Below, piece after piece: positions 6,488-10,736 of a stretch of 10,736 nt of DNA. The DNA is from Thermotogae bacterium (lineage in GTDB: Bacteria; Thermotogota; Thermotogae; B3-G13). The notes beneath the pieces were generated by a model. That model had not been told where the DNA came from. It made no database searches and saw only the letters and a list, made by a program, of their open reading frames with translations. Every line of letters begins with the position of its first letter. Within the stretch, counting starts at the first letter, position 1. The position numbers were made by a program, and so were the translations under genes. The DNA lies in contig WFSK01000022.1 of assembly GCA_015486095.1 (NCBI GenBank), forward strand, positions 1 to 10,736. The letters run 5' to 3'.

Positions 6488-6496
6488 TGATATACT
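6488..6496 (+). promoter_or_regulatory. extended -10 promoter for the GH57 gene
   Basis: TGATATACT contains TG one base before TATACT (6491-6496), a standard extended -10 element, which often needs little or no -35. It lies in the 56-base gap after psuK. Transcription would begin near 6503, giving a leader of about 30 bases that holds the ribosome binding site AAGGAAGGTGG (6516-6526). It suggests the glucanotransferase is transcribed separately from, or in addition to, the psuGK operon. Confidence 0.5.
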
Positions 6497-6532
6497 CGAA
6501 TTAGCAATTAGATAAAAGGAAGGTGGAAAGAT

Positions 6533-8611
6533 ATGAAAAAACTGATATTTTTATTCGGCATTCACAATCATCAACCCGTAGGTAATTTCGACTTCGTCTT
6601 AGATATGGCATATGAAAAGGCATATCTACCCTTCATTGAGGTCCTGGACAGGCATCCAAAGATCAAGATGGCCATACATTTTTCCGGCTATTTGTTCAGA
6701 TACATAGCCGAACATCATCCGGACTACATCGAGATGCTTAAGAGACTCGTGAAAAGAGGACAGCTGGAATTTCTAACGGGAGGGTTTTATGAGCCCATAA
6801 TACCGGTTATACCCGATACGGACAAGATAGGACAGATCGAAAAACTCACGAAGTTCGTGAAAGAAACGGTGGATTACACACCGAGAGGTTTATGGCTTGC
6901 AGAACGGGTCTGGGAACCACAGATAGCAAAACCTTTGGTTCAGGCTGGAGTGGAATACGTGGTAGTGGATGATATTCATTTCAAGAACGCAGGGTTGTAC
7001 GATGAGGACCTAACGGGTTACTACGTTACCGAAGAATTGGGATATCCCTTGAAAGTCTTCCCCATAAGCAAGTATCTACGTTATACCATACCGTATGAAC
7101 CGACGAAGGTTACGTTCGATTACTTCCAAAAGTTGGCTTCGGATGTGCCTGGCAAGTGTATTATGATGTTCGATGACGGCGAAAAATTCGGAGTCTGGCC
7201 TGGCACCCACAAGCATGTATACGAAGAAGGTTGGTTGGAAGAGTTCTTCTCCCTCCTGGAAGAAAACTCCGATTGGATATCGATGATGACGCCCTCGGAG
7301 TACATCTCTCTCTACCCTCCTCGAGGTAGAGTTTACCTTCCCATCGATTCGTATATGGAGATGACGGAATGGGCACTTCCAACACGGGCACGAAAAGAAT
7401 TCGAGGAGATACTGGGATCTTCAGAAGGCAAACGGTATGCGAACTTTCTGAAAGGCGGAATATGGAGGAATTTTCTATCCAAGTATACTGAGGCAAACAA
7501 CATGCACAAAAAGGCCTTATATGTCAGTAAAAGGCTGGTAGAAAATCCTTCGAAGGAAGCCATCGATGAATGTTGGCAGGGTGAAGCAAACGATGCATAC
7601 TGGCATGGGGTCTTCGGTGGTCTCTATCTTCCCCATCTAAGATATGCGGTTTACACACACCTGATAAACGCCGAAAAGCATCTGGATGAGAAGAAAGAAA
7701 AGGGTTGGACCCGAGCCGAAAGGGTTGATTTCAATGCGGATGGAAAAGAGGAGGTCTTGTTATCCTCCGAATATCTCAATCTCTATTTCGAACCGGGCTT
7801 TGGGGGAAGACTCTTCGAACTGGATCACAGAGCCTCTTCTTACAACCTTCTGAACACGTTGATGAGGAGATACGAACCTTATCACGATGAACTGAAGTCG
7901 GCCACATACGTTGGAGATCTATCCGAAGAGGATAAGGCTAAGAGTATACATAACCTCGTCCTCGCGAAGGAGAAGGATCTGGACAAGATGCTGGCCTACG
8001 ATTGGTACGAAAGGTATGCCGTAATAGACCATTTCCTCGGTGATTGGGCAACACTCGAGAATTTTCAAAAGGCATCTTATCCCGAACAGGGAGACTTCGT
8101 GAATCAACCTTATGAAATAGCATTTTTGATGAACAACGCCGTGAAGATGACGAGAGATGGTCACGTGTGGGTGGGAGCTGAATTCCTACCCTTGAGTGTT
8201 TCGAAGACGATAGAGATAAATAAAAACACGATATTCATCCATTACGACATCACGAACACATCGAACAAGCAGTATTCCTTGAAATTCGGCAATGAATATA
8301 ACTTCTTCTTCCTATCTGCCGATTCCAACGATAGGGGTATCCAATTCGCAGATGAGCTCCATGCTTTATCGGAAACCCTAGAATTCGATGCCAATTCTGT
8401 GATCCTTTTCAGCAAGCCGGAAAACATAAAGATGAGACTAGATCTGGATGAGAAGACGTTGTTCTGGTTTTTCCCCATCTACACGATATCCTTTTCAGAA
8501 GGAGGGTTCGAGAAGGTATACCAGGGTTCCAGTCTGACGCCCATCTGGAACTTCGAGATAAAGAAGGGAGAGACGAAGCAATTCGATCTGAAGATCGTGA
8601 TAGGTAGCTGA
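6533..8611 (+). CDS. GH57 4-alpha-glucanotransferase / alpha-amylase-type enzyme
   Basis: A 692-residue cytosolic (no signal peptide) glycoside hydrolase family 57 enzyme, best matched to 4-alpha-glucanotransferases that transfer alpha-1,4-glucan segments between maltodextrins or glycogen-like chains. All five GH57 motifs are visible: HNHQP (11-15), GGFYEP (83-88), WLAERVWEP (121-129) with nucleophile E124, MFDDGEKFG (212-220) with the acid/base aspartate (D214 or D215), and SYMEMTEWALP (273-283). The middle region includes WQGEANDAYWHG (348-359), and the C-terminal half from about 400 is the beta-rich DUF1926-type domain (YLNLYFEPGFGGRLFELDH). Length is close to the Thermococcus litoralis enzyme (about 660). 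Amylase activity remains an alternative, since the family names overlap. No other glycogen or starch gene is in the window. It has its own probable promoter and a good ribosome binding site. Confidence 0.92.
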   Translation: MKKLIFLFGIHNHQPVGNFDFVLDMAYEKAYLPFIEVLDRHPKIKMAIHFSGYLFRYIAEHHPDYIEMLKRLVKRGQLEFLTGGFYEPIIPVIPDTDKIGQIEKLTKFVKETVDYTPRGLWLAERVWEPQIAKPLVQAGVEYVVVDDIHFKNAGLYDEDLTGYYVTEELGYPLKVFPISKYLRYTIPYEPTKVTFDYFQKLASDVPGKCIMMFDDGEKFGVWPGTHKHVYEEGWLEEFFSLLEENSDWISMMTPSEYISLYPPRGRVYLPIDSYMEMTEWALPTRARKEFEEILGSSEGKRYANFLKGGIWRNFLSKYTEANNMHKKALYVSKRLVENPSKEAIDECWQGEANDAYWHGVFGGLYLPHLRYAVYTHLINAEKHLDEKKEKGWTRAERVDFNADGKEEVLLSSEYLNLYFEPGFGGRLFELDHRASSYNLLNTLMRRYEPYHDELKSATYVGDLSEEDKAKSIHNLVLAKEKDLDKMLAYDWYERYAVIDHFLGDWATLENFQKASYPEQGDFVNQPYEIAFLMNNAVKMTRDGHVWVGAEFLPLSVSKTIEINKNTIFIHYDITNTSNKQYSLKFGNEYNFFFLSADSNDRGIQFADELHALSETLEFDANSVILFSKPENIKMRLDLDEKTLFWFFPIYTISFSEGGFEKVYQGSSLTPIWNFEIKKGETKQFDLKIVIGS

Positions 8612-8695
8612 GGAACATGCCCATTGGAATTCATACCATTTCTGGTCGTCACAGAGGCTCATAGAGATGATTCGCCATGAACAAAGGAGCTGAAT

Positions 8696-9274
8696 ATGGA
8701 TAAGAAACTGTTATCTCTCGGTTTGTCCGATTTCAGAGACCTCATCGAAGGAAATTACATCTACGTGGATAAGACCAAATGGATCTACGAGCTGGTAAAA
8801 CCACCAAAAGGTTTATATTTTCTCTCCCGTCCGAGGAGATTTGGAAAGACGTTGACTGTCTCCACTCTGTATTATCTCTTCAAAGGAGAGAAGAGGTTAT
8901 TCAAAGGGATGTACATATACGACAAGTGGGATTTCAAGCCATATCCTGTGTTGAAGCTGGATATGACGAAGGTGAGTCCAGATTTAGGACACATCGAAAG
9001 GTCATTAACGCATTATTTAAACCGTTTATCCAAACAGCATAACGTTACGGTATCTTCCGACTACTATTCCGATATATTCAACGACCTCATCGAAGAATTA
9101 TCGAAGCGAGGAGAAGTAGTCGTATTGGTAGACGAATACGATGCCCCTATGCTGCACAACATAACGAAATCTGAGTTGCCAAGGATAAGAGAGATAATGG
9201 CTCAATTTTATGTTCAATTGAAGAACAATCAAGATAAGGTTCACCTTCCTGACTGGTATAAGCAAGTTCAGTAA
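8696..9274 (+). CDS. N-terminal ATPase fragment of the frameshifted gene
   Basis: 192 residues, of which the first 183 (to KVH) belong to the family and the last nine (LPDWYKQVQ) are out-of-frame tail. It carries the family's opening (LGLSDFRDLIEGNYIYVDKT, 8-27), a Walker A-like SRPRRFGKTLTVS (44-56) and a Walker B VVLVDEYDAPM (142-152). Alone it lacks the sensor region after FLTG and the whole nuclease domain, so it is unlikely to be functional. Confidence 0.7.
   Translation: MDKKLLSLGLSDFRDLIEGNYIYVDKTKWIYELVKPPKGLYFLSRPRRFGKTLTVSTLYYLFKGEKRLFKGMYIYDKWDFKPYPVLKLDMTKVSPDLGHIERSLTHYLNRLSKQHNVTVSSDYYSDIFNDLIEELSKRGEVVVLVDEYDAPMLHNITKSELPRIREIMAQFYVQLKNNQDKVHLPDWYKQVQ
9239..9248 (+). other. 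frameshift site in the ATPase/nuclease gene
   Basis: GTTCACCTTC. The upstream frame reads V-H-L and the downstream frame, beginning at 9240, reads F-T-F. Loss of five bases (one TTCAC of a tandem pair) restores both readings without other changes; loss of two bases or gain of one would also fit the frame but aligns less neatly. There is no slippery heptamer such as A AAA AAG here. Confidence 0.75.
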
Positions 9275-10196
9275 GGTCAGTGTATTCTCCAAGTTGAACG
9301 ATCTGAAGGAGTTAACGTTAAAGGATGAATTCAACGAATTCCTCGGATACACGGAGGAAGAGATAGCCAAATATTTTAAACCGTACATAGAAGAAGCGGA
9401 AGAGAGATTGAAGTTAAGTGAAGAAGAATTTTGGGAGAAGATAAGAGGATGGTACAACGGCTATTCCTGGAATGGAAGGACGAGGGTATACAATCCATTC
9501 AGTATACTGAACTTCTTCGATAATTTCTCATTCAGGAACTACTGGTACGAATCGGGAAGCCCGAGCTTTCTGATAAATTATATCGAGAAGGAAGGATTAG
9601 AAGAATTGAGCGAGTTCAGGGTCGACAAAGTACTCCTCTCCGCAAATGAGATCGAGAATTCGTTATTACCCGTGTTCTTATGGCAGGGAGGGTATCTGAC
9701 TATAACGGGTATAGATGAAGACACCGTTACATTCGATTTTCCCAATTACGAGGTGAAGACATCTTTTTCTAAGTTCCTGGTAAACGAATACACAGAAGGA
9801 TTCGTAACGTTCAGAGATTCTCTGAGAGAATGCTTTACGGAAGACGATTGGCAAGGAATGATAGATGAGGTAAATCGAGTGATCGGAAGTATGGCATATC
9901 ATCTACTGAAGAAGTTCGACAGGGAACAGTATTGGCACATCCTACTCTACATCATCTTCAAATCCGCATTCGAAGAGGTGACGGCGGAAGAGTTGACATC
10001 CAGGGGAAGGAGCGACTTGGTGATAAGGCATAAGGATAAGGTATTGGTGGTGGAAATAAAGCTGGATAGACCTGCGAAAGAGGCATTGGAGCAGATAAAG
10101 GAGAGGGGTTACAGTGAAAAGTACGAGCATGCGATATTGATGGGGCTGAGCATAGACTCGAAGAAGAGGAAGATAACGGAGTGGGTAGCGGAGTAA
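9240..10196 (+). CDS. C-terminal fragment with PD-(D/E)XK nuclease domain
   Basis: The frame is open from the break. The first start codon that could be used is TTG 9294, giving 300 residues, but it lies inside conserved sequence (SKLNDLKELTL) and has no ribosome binding site, so independent translation is doubtful. It contains the end of the ATPase module (GYTEEEIAKYF, then WYNGYSW typical of this family) and a C-terminal nuclease fold: GRSDLVI with D241, LVVEIK with E254 and K256 (counting from TTG 9294), and Q267 downstream. This is the D...ExK...Q pattern of PDDEXK_9. All nuclease residues are intact. Confidence 0.7.
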   Translation, partial: FTFLTGISKFSKVSVFSKLNDLKELTLKDEFNEFLGYTEEEIAKYFKPYIEEAEERLKLSEEEFWEKIRGWYNGYSWNGRTRVYNPFSILNFFDNFSFRNYWYESGSPSFLINYIEKEGLEELSEFRVDKVLLSANEIENSLLPVFLWQGGYLTITGIDEDTVTFDFPNYEVKTSFSKFLVNEYTEGFVTFRDSLRECFTEDDWQGMIDEVNRVIGSMAYHLLKKFDREQYWHILLYIIFKSAFEEVTAEELTSRGRSDLVIRHKDKVLVVEIKLDRPAKEALEQIKERGYSEKYEHAILMGLSIDSKKRKITEWVAE

Positions 10197-10215
10197 TTTC
10201 CCTTCAAAAACTAGG

Positions 10216-10736
10216 CTACAACAATCTCATATATTCCCGAATGTCCTCGAGCCTTTCGATCTCGAAAGTGGTCTTTGTGATCTCATCCTGCTCTTCCGAT
10301 GATTTCTTTCGGAAGGCGTTGGCCTTGAATTTGGATATCAGCTCCTCATCCGATAACGGCAATTCTGGCTGGCCTTTGGCATAATCCTCCTTCTTCTCAT
10401 AACGCTTACCATCGAATGTCTCTATAGAAACTACGGCACGCTTGATCTTCGGGAATAAAGAATCGATCTCCGGATCGGCGAGCACCTTGACCTTGTTCAT
10501 CAACTCTCGAACAATGGGGTCTCTCAAGGCTTGTGGCTCAAAATCCGTGGGAAGGACGTTACCCCTGGCAACAGCAACCGCTATACAATAAGGAAGAGAG
10601 TGATCGGCCGTCTCTTTGGTTTTGGGATCGTATTTGCTCGGATCGGATAGTATATCTACACCTCTCGTGGTAGTCCTTACCATCACTTCTTTCACATCAT
10701 AAGGCTTAATATCGAATTCCCTTACGAGTTCTATGG
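10216..10736 (-). CDS. MmgE/PrpD family protein, C-terminal part (runs off the window)
   Basis: The last 173 codons of a gene whose start lies beyond base 10736. The visible part matches the C-terminal half of MmgE/PrpD proteins (2-methylcitrate dehydratase, cis-aconitate decarboxylase and relatives): VMVRTTTRGVDILSDPSKYDP, then the diagnostic KETADHSLPYCIAVAVARG, LRDPIVRELMNKV, and the tail SDEELISKFKANAFR. Which substrate it uses cannot be told from this half. It converges with the broken ATPase gene, stops being only 19 bases apart, with no clear terminator hairpin between them. An internal GTG at 10695 is not the true start: the frame is open and family-like upstream (IELVREFDIKPYD). Confidence 0.88.
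   Translation of the reverse strand, partial: IELVREFDIKPYDVKEVMVRTTTRGVDILSDPSKYDPKTKETADHSLPYCIAVAVARGNVLPTDFEPQALRDPIVRELMNKVKVLADPEIDSLFPKIKRAVVSIETFDGKRYEKKEDYAKGQPELPLSDEELISKFKANAFRKKSSEEQDEITKTTFEIERLEDIREYMRLL

Larger units (their letters stand above)
8696..10196 (+). pseudogene. AAA-ATPase_like / PD-(D/E)XK nuclease gene split by one frameshift
   Basis: Two open frames here form one protein of the AAA-ATPase_like plus DUF1703/PDDEXK_9 family, of unknown biological role and often present in several copies in anaerobes. The first frame runs to a TAA at 9272-9274. Reading the +1 frame from base 9240 gives FTFLTGISKFSKVSVFSKLN, the family's conserved segment, and continues without a stop to 10196. 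Restoring the frame yields about 500 residues, close to the usual length, and every domain motif is retained. A lost copy of a TTCAC tandem repeat explains the break: KVH + FTFLTG would be read from GTTCACTTCACC instead of GTTCACC. The gene is either a recently disabled gene, a gene using frameshifting, or an assembly error. AAAGGAGC (8683-8690) precedes the ATG. Confidence 0.85.

Noticed and set aside
8612..8695. Search for a terminator or small gene between the GH57 and ATPase genes
   Set aside because: No stable hairpin with T-run and no credible frame; only the ribosome binding site of the downstream gene is visible.
1..10736. CRISPR array, transposase, attachment site or prophage signal
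   Set aside because: No regularly spaced repeats, transposase motifs or integrase-like frames on either strand.

Overview
The window reads as a piece of the chromosome of a thermophilic, probably anaerobic bacterium. Coding density is high. Arginine is mostly AGA/AGG and isoleucine is often ATA, as in many thermophiles. The genes include a cytosolic GH57 4-alpha-glucanotransferase-type enzyme, a PsuG/PsuK pair, an ammonia-dependent NAD synthase and an AAA-ATPase/PD-(D/E)XK gene of the kind common in thermophilic anaerobes. A Thermotogota-like host would fit, but this is inference; no rRNA or other strong taxonomic marker is present. I see no tRNA, rRNA, CRISPR array, transposase or phage gene.

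Layout. (1) 155-1060 +, exported two-domain rhodanese, preceded by a leader of about 150 bases. (2) 1078-1109, perfect 32-base palindrome, then 1140-2783 +, a chemotaxis receptor with two membrane helices. (3) 2876-3769 -, NAD synthase (start corrected downstream to an ATG with a strong ribosome binding site). (4) 3770-4053, divergent intergenic region with a 15-bp inverted repeat and four copies of a CAACGAT/ATCGTTG word. (5) 4054-6476 +, tight operon trmN6-like methyltransferase / psuG / psuK. (6) 6533-8611 +, GH57 glucanotransferase behind a likely extended -10 promoter. (7) 8696-10196 +, AAA-ATPase_like plus PD-(D/E)XK nuclease gene broken by one frameshift near 9240-9248. (8) 10216 to the window end, -, C-terminal part of an MmgE/PrpD family gene that continues past the edge and converges on the broken ATPase gene.

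How the genes work together. The best supported unit is trmN6-psuG-psuK: PsuK phosphorylates pseudouridine and PsuG splits the phosphate into uracil and ribose 5-phosphate, so the pair recycles a modified nucleoside released by RNA turnover. The methyltransferase just upstream is a predicted tRNA modifier, giving the operon a common RNA-modification theme. The exported rhodanese and the receptor are neighbours on one strand, and a link between sulfur chemistry outside the membrane and taxis is possible but unproven. NAD synthase, glucanotransferase and the PrpD-like enzyme are ordinary metabolic genes with no evident link to each other.

Most of the window is ordinary. The points most worth a second look are the five-base-repeat frameshift in the ATPase/nuclease gene, the structured nadE-trmN6 intergenic region, the CRTCVR active loop of the rhodanese, the codon-usage break inside the receptor gene, and the methyltransferase-psuGK operon. 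I did not find convincing evidence of a wholly new multi-gene system.
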